This document shows, in pieces, positions 35,801 through 45,811 of a stretch of DNA of 64,000 nt (position 1 is its first letter; every line of letters begins with the position of its first letter). The stretch lies in contig CM049321.1 of the NCBI GenBank assembly GCA_026874595.1, positions 49,023,297 through 49,087,296 on the forward strand. The letters are read 5' to 3'. The DNA comes from Sipunculus nudus (lineage: Eukaryota; Annelida; Sipuncula; Golfingiida; Sipunculidae). Position numbers and translations under genes: made by a program. The notes beneath the pieces were generated by a model, which saw nothing but the letters and a program-made list of their open reading frames with translations, had not been told where the DNA came from and did not search any database.

Positions 35801-38800
35801 AACCAAAATAAACTGGGGGGGGGGGGGGACTCATAGTACATCAAGTGTATAGAACAGTTACAATGTTTATTTTGCTTATAATGCATTTAAGCGAACCAAT
35901 ATTGCACGATTACACCTGGGCCATCTCCCCCGGTACGCGGCCTCGCAAAGTGAGCCCCCCCTCCCCCCGGATTCTAAATTTCTGTATCCGCCCCTAGTAG
36001 TATATAATTGTGTATCTGGAAAGTAAGATAAAGATCAAATTACACAATACGGTACAGTACAGTGTCTGTATCTGGGCGGGGTAACATTTTTGTCGTTAGG
36101 CCTTCCCGGTTTTCTGATGGTTATTGACTCTGACTCATCGGCTTTAGAGATACTATAAACTTGAAGTCTTGGTTGAGGTTACAGAGGCCAAGCTGATGTA
36201 ATGTTCTAGAATGTCCTTGCTCCATTGTTATCCGCTCCTTCCGGAAATCGGGGGACATGGTGATCTGTTACGTCCGTCTGTGTGTCCATGTATCCTTACA
36301 CGATGAATACGCGATATAATATCTCATGCACGTTACTCATATCATGTTTTCATTAGCATTCATAACATTAATTGTTAACTACAAGGCAATTACTGGAATT
36401 ATTCCACTTCTAAATAGCATGGCTAACATGACACTTGATTCTTACATTCCGGCTCGGTGGGGATTTTGGTCTCCTTGACAACATTTTCTAGTTTAAATTA
36501 GAGTTTTAACCGCGGACATAGCTATGGTATACATGCAGTATTGGTGAGCGAGAGTCTCATTACAGAGGCGGGCCAGAGGGCTTTTGGAGGTCCCTCCGCT
36601 CTTTTTAGCAAATGTAGTTCCGAAATATATAAGGAGGTTTTAGTGTAACAGTTAACCTGTTAGACCCGTCCCTGAATTATACACAAACCAAAGAGGGAGA
36701 ATACTTTCCACATTGACAACGTGCTAAAACAAGGGAAAAATCACTGACTGACTGAAATTGTTTTTTGCTTTATTGAGCAGCTACAGGTAGCTGTGGTCTG
36801 GGACTTCAGCCCCGCACGCTTAAAGGACGTCACAAGTGCGTGCGTCAGACAGGCTGTGACGTCTCAATTCGTCATTAAGCGTAATTTTGACGGAGCCGAT
36901 ATGAGTGATGCCACACAAACCAAGCAGGAAACCGCGAGAGGCCGCCACAGTTTATCCGTATATCAGTGACTGGAGAAAGCTACAGCACCCACACCCCCAA
37001 AGCCAGAAGGCAGGATACAATCCGACACCGATCCCAGCAACTTGTACCAAGCCAATCCAGAGAGCAGAACTTGTGCGAACGTCAGAGTGAGCGATCATTA
37101 TTTTCATCATCAGCCCGGGGAAAATCACTAAAGCAGTTCTCGTTAAAAACGCTCATGCAAACATTTACTAGATTTGTTTAAAGTTCCGGCTCTAATATAC
37201 TCAACTCTCAGATATTAAGACCTTACATGAAGAATTTTGTGTTAATAAAGTTAGGGCTCCCCATAGTATGTGTAGTTGTGTACTTGCCTCCGTCAGGATG
37301 ATATGCGTTCATCCCTATTTGTGTGTGTATGTGTGTTTGTACACAACATACCTTACGCAATCTTGAACGAAATCTCATGACATTTCCAGGGCATTTCAGA
37401 AACGGGCCAATGGAATCTATTAGATTTTGATGTGGGTTATGCACATGATCCGGGTATAAGAATGTCATCAAGGAATAGTCACAAATCTAGTCACTTGTGA
37501 ATGAATGAACCTGGGCAGAATGGGCAGAATAAGTGGATGGCGGAGGCTTGCAATCATCAGAATGCAGGTTTCTAGTTTAATTAGAGATATGTTCATTATT
37601 TTTCCTATGTGTAACCTGTAAGTGGCGCCACCTATTTCAGCTCATATCTGACTAAAATATCTGAAATTGTAGAATGTATTTCCATTTTATATTATTATTT
37701 ATGTATAATATTGCACTGACTCAAAATAAACACCGAGCCTTTCGTTACAATGCAATAATCTCTTTTCCATAAGGCAAATAAACAAGTCCAATATATGTCA
37801 TGGCTTAGACGTAAAACAAGTTTAAAACAAGTTGTTTCCATCCAATCTCGTCAGTTTTAATGTAGGTATTTCATTTACAAGAAGACCTCTATTTTTCACA
37901 AAGAACTCAGATTATATTTCTAACCACCATGATATGAAAGGAATAAGACTATTTAAATATGGGTTACAGGTATGTATTCCAGTCTGGACCCAGCAAATGC
38001 CGCGGACAAAGTGTATGGTTAATAATGACGCGTGAGCACGATGTAGGCACAGTGATCTTTGGAACACGCTACATGAGAGCTTGGCACATTGTTTAGTTTC
38101 CTCTCGTGGTACGCCAGTATCCAGCATGAACTGCACCAAGTTGACCCCCCCCCCCCCAACCGCCAGTTCCCGCTGGATGTGGTTATTACTTTATCACGCA
38201 ACATCAACCTAGTTAGAGGATGACTGTAGCGCTAACCTTGATGGGTGCAGCCACTGGAACCCAGCGCTATAGCGTGGCTCTGCGCTGAAATAGCGACTAT
38301 TATTACCAACATATTGCATGGGGGCAATTCTGCTTTTGTTTTAGTTCCCTTTATACCCTTCTGCCTGTCTGATGTCTGTCAAGTTGTTTACATGTTTGTC
38401 TTGCCGCCTGTCTGTCTGTTTGCTTGCTTGTCAGTTTTAATCAAAACCAATGATGTCGGAAGGATGCTATGTTTTCACCTGCGTTTGTCAGTTTGTGTGT
38501 TCAGCTGGTTGTCTACCTGTTGTTCTGTCTGTCTGCTTAACTGTGTGTATACATATGAGTGTGTAACTAGCTGTTGTTTTTCCGGCTGACGGTCTGTCTG
38601 TTTATTTGTCTGTCCACCTGTCTGCATCAGCTAAACCTCAAAGATAAAAGGAAAAGGTTGGAGTTTATAGCGTGATATCACGATATGAGTCTCCTCACAA
38701 ATTTACACTTAGTGTTCCTGGTCTTTCGGACCGTTAATTCCAGCAGCTTTGCTCGGCTCCCTGGGGAGCACACAACCCACGTTGCAATAACAGGCGCTAG

Positions 38801-39922
38801 AAGGTTATTCGTTCTACATTTGCCGCCACCAATGACCAGTACTTATTCACAACTGAGTGGGGAGAGCGCACATTTGTGGTAAAGTCTTTGTTTAGGAGTC
38901 TCAGCGCTTGACGCAAACCCCCGACCTCGCGGCCACCGCCTGATTCGGAGACAAAGAACAAAATATATATAAAAAAATACACCATTTCCATGTTGTTCAT
39001 GAGCATTGAGCCTAAACCATCTGTCGTCTTCTGGTCAAATGAACCAGCCTCGCGCGTTTTTTCCCCAAGTACAGATTGTCCTGTGCTTGTCATACACATT
39101 TTTTATTAGTTTTACGTATGAAGAAAATATTTTCTATATAATGGACCTGAACACTCATTGTCAGTCTTCGCCGCCAGGTGTCGTTAGTGTGGTGAAACAA
39201 CTGACTGGAGTATTTGCGTGACTTAAATATCATTTTTTTATCACTGCCCACATGGTAAAGGTTTTAAATACATATTTTTCTTATTTTCAAATACACTTTT
39301 TTCTGTAGTAATATAATAACAACAAAATAAATATGCTTACTTTGAATTTGAAATTTTGAAAATTGATAAGAGATTCTAATTTTTATGGTATCATCCCCTC
39401 ACATATATATATTTGTGTGTGTGTGTGTGTGTGTGTGAGGCGAAACCATGGAAAATGATTGATGCATTTAGTAATAAGCTACAGTTAAACGATAGTAAAA
39501 ACCTATAATCAATGTATTGAAGTAATCAATAATCTCAGTTGGCTGTGTGGTTGTGCACAGCAAGCCCAGCAGTTGCTGTTCCGGCAGTCCAGGATTCTAT
39601 CTGAGACAGCATATCCGGTCATATAACATTTATTAATCCTCAACCCACACACAGCACGCCCGGTGTGTTTACGAACCGTCGTCAGGGACAAACAGCTCGG
39701 AGTTAGCAGGTGTTCCAATTGATCCTCATGTCCATTTATATTGACTAATTGGTATTCAGGTGTAGAGGCAGAGTTCATGACCTTTTCTTGAAGGACCACA
39801 TATGTGGCCTTCCTTGAAAGGGTTATTTCCCGTATGGACTGAATGCCGCAAGCAGGATTTGTTAGCCCATTCTCACATAGTTCGAATCGTCTGCTCGAGT
39901 GTATATATTTAAATATATACAC

Positions 39923-39955
<33 letters not shown>

Positions 39956-40338
39956 GTAGATATATATTTATATATACATAATACATATATTTATAAATAT
40001 ATATATATATATATATAAATTTATATATATATATAAATATAAATTCCTGTGGCGTTGGAGATTGAATGTCCCTTTCCACCGAATGTCTGTAGCAAGACCT
40101 TCTGCTACAGAATTTTAACACTACAGACATACAGACCTGTGTCGCTATGCTGTGAGCGACACAGCGTCAGTGGGTAATGCGTTATGTCTTTTCTCTGAGG
40201 GATTTGGTCAGAATTAACCAAACATATTTTATTTACTGTGACAACAGAGCTTTATGTAAAAAAATTCTTATTAATTAAGAAACATACCCAAATAACCAAT
40301 AATTATCTATAAGGTGGCTTATAAATTATATGATCATG

Positions 40339-40388
<50 letters not shown>

Positions 40389-40397
40389 ATATATATA

Positions 40398-40442
<45 letters not shown>

Positions 40443-40956
40443 TAAAGCGCCTAACGGTCATATAAAAAACACTGGTGGTCGTAAATAACGCACTTATCGC
40501 ACAAAAATATGCACTCCTAAAAATTGCACTCTAAAAATAGGCTTACCTGTGTGACCGATAGCGTAGGCGGCGCTGAGATCGAGATTCAAGTCTCACGGGT
40601 TTATCAGTGTTATTTGGCGCATGCGTAGCAGCAGCGTCCTTGAACTCCGGGACCTCATAATTTTCTAAACGTCCAGCTGCACTGCATTGGTCAAGCTCGT
40701 CCTTAACCTCGGTATCGCTATTAATGATATCCTGTGTATCACTTGGTATAGCATTTTCTGATATGTCACAAGAATTTAACTTTTTATCTTCTTCCGTTGT
40801 GTTCATGTTCAAAGTTTTAATGTTAAACTCCCTGCCGCCGGCTGGATCGTCACCGGACTGCGACAGGAAGTTCTTGTTGACGTCACCTTTGTCCGAGAGA
40901 GGAGTTTCCGCTCCCGACGGTGTCACTCCACACTGATCCATCTCGTCCGGAAACAT
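22604..40956 (-). CDS. Mkx: Mohawk homeobox transcription factor, three coding exons (join)
   Basis: The coding sequence joins 40956-40547, 25652-25309 and 23103-22604, giving 1254 nt and 417 residues. Exon 1 ends in phase 2 (AG) and exon 2 supplies A. Exon 2 ends with G and exon 3 supplies AT. Both introns start with GTAA and end with CAG. Residues ~146-206 form a TALE homeodomain with NPYP at 168-171 and WFANARRR at 193-200. The RPLKQWLY helix 1 and the following TW..RIK.YN...GNAE.LS.SSDDS segment are the Mohawk pattern rather than Iroquois. [13 protein letters not shown] (322-334) and [15 protein letters not shown] (395-409) match conserved C-terminal Mohawk blocks. In vertebrates Mkx is a nuclear DNA-binding regulator of tendon and muscle differentiation, largely a repressor; its role here is inferred. 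The protein is longer than the ~350-residue vertebrate form, mainly because of an acidic, serine-rich N-terminus. No frame break was seen. Confidence 0.93.
23104..25308 (-). other. Mkx: Mkx intron 2
   Basis: This is a 2.2-kb intron with GTAAC at the 5' end and TTGTTGCAG at the 3' end. It is AT-rich. No recognised repeat, RNA gene or open frame with homology was seen in it. The patch around 24300-24540 is somewhat less AT-rich and carries a 77-codon minus-strand open frame that I do not recognise. Confidence 0.9.
25309..25652 (-). CDS. Mkx: Mkx exon 2, TALE homeodomain
   Basis: This 344-nt exon follows TCTTTTCAG and ends CAAG|GTAAC. It encodes protein residues 137 (split codon) to 252 (split codon). 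It holds the whole homeodomain: a basic arm ([10 protein letters not shown]), helix 1 [11 protein letters not shown], the three-residue TALE loop extension PYP, and recognition helix [11 protein letters not shown] with alanine at homeodomain position 50. Position-50 alanine is shared with Iroquois, but the N-terminal arm, helix 1 and the SSDDS tail are Mohawk-specific. TALE proteins generally bind ACA- or TGACA-like cores; that is family knowledge. No residue expected for DNA contact is missing (W193, F194, N196 and R198 are all present). Confidence 0.96.
25709..25975. repeat. Diverged repeat, copy 1
   Basis: CTCCGCCAGGTGGGTATACG, TTTGTTCACAAC, TCATGGCATTTC, ACATGATCGGGATACAGGAA and ATGAACCCAGGAATATGG correspond in order to segments of 37288-37570. 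The copy starts about 57 bases from the exon 2 acceptor. Family unknown. Confidence 0.7.
26680..27175. repeat. GGACTCGGACTC-type minisatellite, two blocks
   Basis: Blocks 26695-26812 and 27036-27165 are made of degenerate GGACTC/GGACTT hexamers in opposite senses, separated by unrelated AT-rich DNA. The open frames with DxDxD patterns through them are repeat artefacts. Confidence 0.75.
27846..28065. repeat. (TC)n and (TA)n tracts
   Basis: (TC)n at 27857-27894 is followed by (TA)n at 27898-27931. A second (TA)n lies at 28023-28062. Confidence 0.95.
28598..28985. repeat. (TA)n, (CATA)n, G-run and (TATC)n tracts
   Basis: TA run at ~28598-28664, ACATACATACAT at ~28748-28770, a G-run at ~28849 and CTATCTATCTATC at ~28925-28960. 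Confidence 0.9.
28986..30880. other. Unrecognised intronic DNA with a (TA)n
   Basis: Includes (TA)n at 29826-29867 and a less AT-rich patch at 29140-29400. No open frame with a domain was recognised. Confidence 0.5.
30884..30948 (+). repeat. tRNA-like pol III promoter remnant (SINE-like)
   Basis: GGTAGTGTAATTATC resembles an A box. GGTTCACATCC, 44 bases later, resembles a B box (GGTTCRANTCC). The spacing is typical of tRNA and tRNA-derived SINEs. A cloverleaf is not convincing, so it is a relic or SINE head rather than a working tRNA gene. Confidence 0.35.
31100..33673. mobile_element. Inverted-repeat-bounded element containing a tandem array, 2.57 kb
   Basis: The left end reads GTATCCCCAGACATAGT. 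The right end, reverse-complemented, reads GTATCCCCAGACAAAGTCGG. The right end also forms its own hairpin (ATCCCCCGACTTTGTCTGGGGAT) after a GCGGCGGCGGCGG run. The interior is the ~288-bp array, then two related AAGGTCAAGG / AAAGGTCATGACC segments (33140-33200, 33460-33520) and an AGGTGGCGCCAC joint at 33330. It has no coding capacity. The class is uncertain: a MITE- or Helitron-like non-autonomous element with internal tandem repeats. Confidence 0.65.
31193..33080. repeat. ~288-bp tandem array with DR0/DR1 nuclear-receptor-like sites
   Basis: The phrase CCTGTGACCTTGACCTTTG starts at 31260, 31549, 31831, 32120, 32407 and 32695, with a mutated copy at 32986, so the period is 282-291. Each unit has TGACCTTGACCTTTGACCT (three half-sites) and, about 145 bases on, CACCTTTGACCTTGTGACC. 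The 60-110-codon open frames running through several units in both strands are shadows of the repeat. Confidence 0.9.
33680..34580. other. Unrecognised intronic DNA
   Basis: Contains a C-run at ~34110 and no identifiable gene or repeat. Confidence 0.5.
34590..35035 (-). repeat. SINE-like dispersed repeat
   Basis: On the minus strand, GGTGGTTCTCTCCGGGTTCT followed by CCGGCTTCCTCCACCTCACT resembles a motif I recall from dispersed repeats of many animals. GGGATCGGACCCCCCTGGGTCGCC lies on its other side. Boundaries and class cannot be set by eye. Confidence 0.5.
35740..36000. repeat. G/C-run MITE-like repeat
   Basis: AGGCAGGGCCGATTAATAGCGGGG at the left, C-runs and G-runs at 35771-35789 and 35814-35828, then CCCCCCGGATTCTAAATTTC and TCCGCCCCTAG at the right. 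Probably two overlapping degraded MITEs of the CAGGGGCGGAT type. Confidence 0.45.
37288..37570. repeat. Diverged repeat, copy 2
   Basis: Colinear with 25709-25975: CTCCGTCAGGATGATATGCG, TTTGTACACAAC, TCATGACATTTC, GCACATGATCCGGGTATAAG and ATGAACCTGGGCAG. It has a small extra segment around 37405-37430. Confidence 0.7.
38245..38660. repeat. CTGT-rich low-complexity block with repeat fragment
   Basis: Repeated CTGTCTGT / GTCTGCC motifs, plus GGAAGGATGCTATGTTTTCACC at ~38457. The latter matches the CCAAGGAGGTTATGTTTTAACC element at 60315 and AAAGGAGGTCATGTTTTCACC at ~55900. Confidence 0.55.
39095..39220. repeat. Short dispersed repeat, copy 1
   Basis: CCTGAACACTCATTGTCAGTC...CGCCGCCAGGTGTCGTTAGTGTGGTG matches CCCGAACACTCAGTGTCATCC...CGCCAACAGGTATCATTAGTGTGGTG at 56148-56198. 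Confidence 0.6.
39509..39922 (-). other. Unrecognised 137-codon open frame in Mkx intron 1
   Basis: The frame is open on the minus strand with eight cysteines (for example [10 protein letters not shown] near its end). It has no splice or promoter context and no recognisable domain. Its N-terminal part runs into a (TA)n. It could be an unknown mobile-element fragment or chance. Confidence 0.15.
39903..40435. repeat. (TA)n tracts before Mkx exon 1
   Basis: TA-rich runs at 39903-40040 and 40340-40434 lie within the first ~650 intronic bases downstream of the Mkx exon 1 donor. Confidence 0.95.
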
Positions 40957-41002
40957 GACAGCAGTATCACAATCAGCCAGACTGTCACAGCTCTACCAGC
41001 CC
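40547..41002 (-). CDS. Mkx: Mkx first coding exon (coding 40956-40547, with 5' UTR)
   Basis: The start codon is ATG at 40956. Upstream in the same frame there is no other ATG before a TAG, so this start is favoured. The exon probably begins at 41002, after a TTTCAG acceptor, so 41002-40957 would be 5' UTR and a further upstream exon must exist. The exon encodes 136 residues plus two bases, acidic and Ser/Thr/Asp/Asn-rich, with no recognisable fold. It turns basic at its end ([12 protein letters not shown]) just before the homeodomain. The donor is CACAG|GTAAG. HRRT across the junction matches the residues before the vertebrate MKX homeodomain, which supports the join. The N-terminal part itself is not conserved enough to recognise alone. 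Confidence 0.85.
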
Positions 41003-41279
41003 CTGAAACAATGAAACGGGGTTATTAGTAGAGTTGTAATGCTTCACCGATTCACCGATAAATCGCGAAACAAAGACATCGGTATCGTTAGATGTCCTTA
41101 CTTCCATACATTATCGAAAGGTTATCATTCCAATGAAAAGGTACTAAACAAGTGACCAAGGGGTCATGGTGCTCAGCTGATTTTCGACACTTAGAACAAT
41201 CTATCAACTATTATTGTTATCGTCTGTTGATAAAATATTTATTAAGAAACCTTCAATGACTCCCAAGTGTTAAAAATCA

Positions 41280-41365
41280 TGTTTTTTCCAATAGTCCTAT
41301 AGAAGATACGTAACAATGACATTATTTAAGGTTTCCAAGAAAATTATTCCAGGAAATCTCTATAT
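41280..41365 (+). repeat. Module-family fragment at LINE 5' junction
   Basis: AGATACGTAACAATGACATTATTTAAGGTTTCCAAG matches the GGTAACAGAGACCTTATTTCAGGTTTCCAAGG part of the 340-bp module. The LINE begins directly after it, so it probably inserted into a module copy. Related copies follow the LINE at 44320-44560. Confidence 0.6.
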
Positions 41366-44214
41366 GACTTTAACATAGATCTACTCAAAATAAAAACCAA
41401 AACAGCACACCGTAACTTTTTGGAATCAGTACATACACATAGACTTCACGCAAACATAACCATACCGACCCGCATCACAAACACCTCAGCTACACTCATC
41501 GACAACATATTCTCAAACGTCCCACCACGCCACAGCCAGTCAGGTGTTCTTATTAACAACATATCTGATCACCTACCATGTTACATATCCATTAATATAG
41601 CTGCTCAATACAAAAAAACTAATAAACAACACTACAACCTCAGGCGCAACATCACCCCACAAACCATAAACTCCCTCCATAATGACTTGACAAACGCTAA
41701 AATTGTTGATAAAATAAGTCTAGACATGTCCTCTAACCCAAATATAAATTACAATATTCTAGAAAATATTCTGACTCAAGCAATAAATAAAAACATGCCT
41801 TTAAAGAAAATAAAATTTAACAAATACAAGACAAAAAAAAAAACAAACTGGATAACTTTTGGACTCATTAAATCAATCAAATATAGAGATACATTATATA
41901 AATCAATGAGAGCTGCAGAAACAAATAGCATAGAATTCACAACAAAAAAACACCAACTTAGACAATACAATAAAATTCTTAAAAAAACAATACTTGAAGC
42001 AAAACAACATTACTACAACAATAAATTCAATAAGACTAAAACAGATATTAAAAAAACATGGGAAACAATCAATGAAATAATACAAAGAAAAGAGAAAAAA
42101 AGCCTTCCCGAATACGTAATAATTAAAGGCGATAAAATAAATAATCCCACAAAAATAGCTAATCATTTCAATATTTTTTTTGGCAATATAGGAGTAAAAA
42201 TGGCAAACAAAATAAAAAACAGTCACAAAATAGACTACAAGAAATATCTAAACACTCAAAAAAAGCAAAGTACAAACATTAAAAACCTTTTAACTTTTAA
42301 ACATGTAAATGACTCGGAAGTACAAAACATAATTGACAATCTCAAGCCAAAAAATAGTACAGGATATGACGATCTTTCCAGTAATCTACTTAAGAAAATT
42401 AGTCCTGCCATTATCAGACCTCTTAGTATAATCATAAATCAGTCACTCACTACAGGTATATTTCCTGATAAACTAAAAATAGCTAAAATAACCCCTATTC
42501 ACAAAAAAGAATGTATTCATGAACCTGAAAATTACAGGCCAATTTCACTATTACCAACCATTTCTAAATTATTTGAAAAAATAATATACAATCAATTATA
42601 CGACTTTCTTCAAACAAATGACTTAATATACACCAGCCAATATGGATTCAGAAAAAAAACACTCGACCGAACACGCAATATTAGAATTAGCAGACAGACT
42701 ATATAAAGAAATAGACAATGGAAATACGCCACTCGCAATATATTTAGACTTATCAAAAGCATTCGACACCTTAAATCATGACATATTAACACATAAACTA
42801 AAATTTTACGGTATTAAAGGAAAAACTCTACTATGGCTTACTAACTATCTAACTAACAGAACGCAATACGTTGATTACAAAGGACACAAATCAAATAAAC
42901 TTCCAATTAACACCCGGGTACCCCAGGGATCAATCCTGGGTCCTCTATTGTACTTAATATATATGAATGACATACATCAATGCAGCAACTATTTTAATTT
43001 CATACTATACGCTGACGATACAACATTATTTAACCCCTTGGCAAGTTACAACAAACTAAAAGACCAACACATCATCAACAAAGAATTAAATAAAGTAAAT
43101 AACTGGTTAAATGCTAATAAACTCTCATTAAATGTACAAAAAAACAAAATTTATGATCTTTCATACTAAACATAAAACTCTAAAAGATGGAAGCCCTGAT
43201 CTCAAAATTGATAAAACACCAATAGAAAGGGTATCAGATTTCAATTTCTTGGGTATAACAATAAATGAACACATGAAATGGCAGACACACACAAACAAAA
43301 TTGCATCAAAAATTTCAAAATACATAGGAGTACTAAATAAATTAAAACAATACCTACCAATACACATACTTAAAACCATATATGATACACTTATTCTGTT
43401 CCAATTAAATAACGGAATCCTAATATGGGGTTCTGAAACAAATAGATTAGAAAAATTACAAAAAAAGCCTTAAGAATAATTACAAATAACAACTACAATG
43501 CACACACAGAACCAATCTTTAAATCATCAAAAACCCTAAAAATCAAGGATATTTTCAAATTAAACATAATAAAATTTTATTATAATTATTGTCATGCAGC
43601 ACTTCCAAAATTCTTCCTAACGTTTAATATATCGACAAGAAACATGACGCACAGACACAACACAAGACACAAAGACACCCTAGCTACAAATAAAACAAGA
43701 ACCACAATAGCAGACAATAGTCTGAGGAACAAAATACCAAAAGTCATAAATGAAACTGACCATAACATTGCTGATAAAATCTACACCCACAGCCTCCAAG
43801 GATTAATTAATTACACCAAACAACATTTTATAAATACATACAAAGAAAAATGCACACAAACAAACTGCTACATCTGTAACAAAAATTAGAATTTTTCGTT
43901 GTTTTTCCTTTCCTCCATTAACAAACAAACATATAAATACCCATTAATTCTTTCAATCTCCTTCACTATTTTTGTAAACAATTATTATCATCTAATTGTA
44001 TATGTATCAAACATGTTCAATCATCCATATTTATATAGTTATATATACTTTCTTATACCAAATGTTTGCAGGTGGCTGTTGTGTCAGCGGAAAAAAAATC
44101 CTTACAACAGTCTCCTGACATAGTAAAAACGAAAATATAAACAACTGAATATACAATATATGGATATGTACAATTTTATGTCGAATAAACTTCTTCTTCT
44201 TCTTCTTCTTCTTC
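41366..44214 (+). mobile_element. 5'-truncated Jockey/CR1-group LINE
   Basis: The element begins mid-endonuclease with DFNIDLL (~41369), continues through SDHLPCYI (~41560), a Lys/Asn-rich linker and a full reverse transcriptase, then a C-terminal region ending at 43889. A short 3' region with GAATAAA and a (CTT)n tail follows (44190-44214). The missing 5' part includes the first half of the endonuclease and any ORF1. A short tandem-repeat tail and this RT pattern fit the Jockey/CR1/L2 group; the clade is not resolved. It lies 364 bases upstream of the Mkx exon acceptor, on the opposite strand. Confidence 0.9.
41369..43889 (+). pseudogene. LINE ORF2: endonuclease end, reverse transcriptase, C-terminal region, with three frameshifts
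   Basis: This encodes the enzyme for target-primed reverse transcription. Visible in order: DFNIDLL and TLIDNIFSN of the endonuclease; SDHLPCY; RT block ENYRPISLLPTISKLFEKI (~42526); QYGFRKK; LDLSKAFDTLNHDIL (~42745); RVPQGSILGPLLYLIYMNDI (~42917); the catalytic YADD (~43006); FNFLGITI; and an LQKK..LRII motif after it. The frame changes three times, at A-runs 42652-42659, 43138-43144 and 43460-43466. Otherwise no stop interrupts the composite. As it stands the gene is 5'-truncated and broken. Confidence 0.9.
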
Positions 44215-44319
44215 TCCTGCTAAGTTAAAAGTTTCTTTGTCAAGCTGCTATCGTGCTGCTATGTCTTGCGTCTATCTAACTTGTAGGGTACGCAAATCAT
44301 GTTTCACATAGATCACAGC

Positions 44320-45030
44320 ATATAGGTCACAGTGACCTAATTTTGGATGTCAAAGGAAACATTACAATGACCTCTATTTAAATGAAGAAAGGCTTTTCTA
44401 GGTCAAATATTCAAGATTTGTGCCTCGTGTGACTTTTTGTGTGCTGAAAATTGTTTTCTGCTATATAGGTCATGGTGACCTGATTTCTGGATTCAAAGGA
44501 GACATGCCAAGGACCTCCCAGGGTATCATATTATAGAAGATTCTAGGGCTTCCAAGAATTCAATCATTTGGGATTAAGCTTATTTACATCGAGACATCAG
44601 GAAAATACAGCTGTAAATCTAGATTATGAACTCTCGTATTCGCATTGTATTGTGTATCGTACCGTGAACACAGTATCGCGATATGTATCGTGTATATCTA
44701 GAGAAAATGTATCGTTACTGCGTTAGTTACTAGAGCGCACTGTGAAGTTCACACCACAACACCGAATTTTATATAAAAGTAAACCTTAACAAGGTTCCCA
44801 TTGTCTTCAGGCGTTCTCCTCCTTTAAATGTATCAACAGCTTTGAGAAAACTTTTACGGACAGAAGGGCGAAAAGACAAATAAACAGACTGACAGACGGA
44901 CAAACCTGGCTGGACATGTACATTATTGACCAACATGAAGGATATATGTCCATGAATACAGTGCTGATTACTTTTCTACTGTACTTTTCTCAAATGGAAA
45001 ATTAAAAGGAAATAGGTGGCGCCACCAATA
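44320..45030. repeat. Module-family fragments
   Basis: Two diverged copies: 44318-44420 (TATAGGTCACAGTGACCTAATTT, TTCTAGGTCAAATATTCAAGATTTGTGCC) and 44460-44555 (TATAGGTCATGGTGACCTGATTTC). AGGTGGCGCCACC occurs at 45014. ACGGACAGAAGGGCG and GACAGACGGACAAAC lie near 44855-44905. Confidence 0.7.
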
Positions 45031-45579
45031 GATTGTGAGTGCGTGTCTGTGTATGTGACAGCCCAAATTTAAGTATTATCGGGAAGGGCATAAGGATTAA
45101 AACGACATACAGGTGTTTCGATATATTTACGGAGGTGTACACATAGACGTACCAGTAAATACCTCATAGTTCTCAGCACAGCGCTCTCTGACAAAGGCCT
45201 CATGTTTTTTCTCAATAAAAGTGTCACCTGTGATAAACTCCGATAAAAACTTTCTATATTCAAGGAAGTATGACGCAACACTTTTTCACGTTGTGTATAG
45301 CATACACAGTCTGTGCACGATAAAAGTTTATCTAAACTATTACGGCCATCCCCTGGCTGTATTCATGGGCACTGGGGCAAGACGAACCGCGTCTCACGGA
45401 CTTTATGTACATAATTACGATCTCATAATGATCAGTGCCTGTCTCTGCACGAAGTGGTAATTCTGTTACGCGATGTAATGGTTCTCCAACTAAACGTGAT
45501 GGATTATGAAGGTTTCTGATAGTTTCAACAGTTTTCTATCTATCTGTCTTTTGATGGACCAATATTTTGTTATAATTTT

Positions 45580-45766
45580 ATCTTAATTATAATAATAATA
45601 AAAATAATAATAATAAAAATAATGAAAATTATTAACATTATTATTTTTGTTATTATTATTATTATTATTTTTTATTATAAACATATAATAAAGTAATAAC
45701 AAAGTAATAATAAATATAAGTCATGATAATAACAACAATGATACTACTAAAAACAATAATATTCAT

Positions 45767-45811
<45 letters not shown>

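Larger units (their letters stand above)
25653..40546 (-). other. Mkx: Mkx intron 1 (14.9 kb), repeat-laden
   Basis: The intron starts GTAAG and ends TTTTCAG. It contains a diverged repeat copy next to the acceptor (25709-25975) and its partner at 37288-37570, GGACTC-type minisatellites near 26700 and 27100, several (TA)n and (TC)n tracts, a tRNA-like pol III motif pair near 30890, the inverted-repeat element 31100-33673, a SINE-like block near 34600-35030, G/C-run repeats near 35750-36000, and (TA)n at 39905-40434. Between these, for example 29140-29400, 33680-34580 and 36000-37280, I recognise no gene. Confidence 0.85.

Noticed and set aside
41776-42226. Minus-strand hydrophobic open frames (64 and 107 codons)
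   Set aside because: They are antisense to the Lys/Asn-rich linker of the LINE; Phe/Tyr/Ile-rich composition is the expected reverse reading of A-rich coding DNA.
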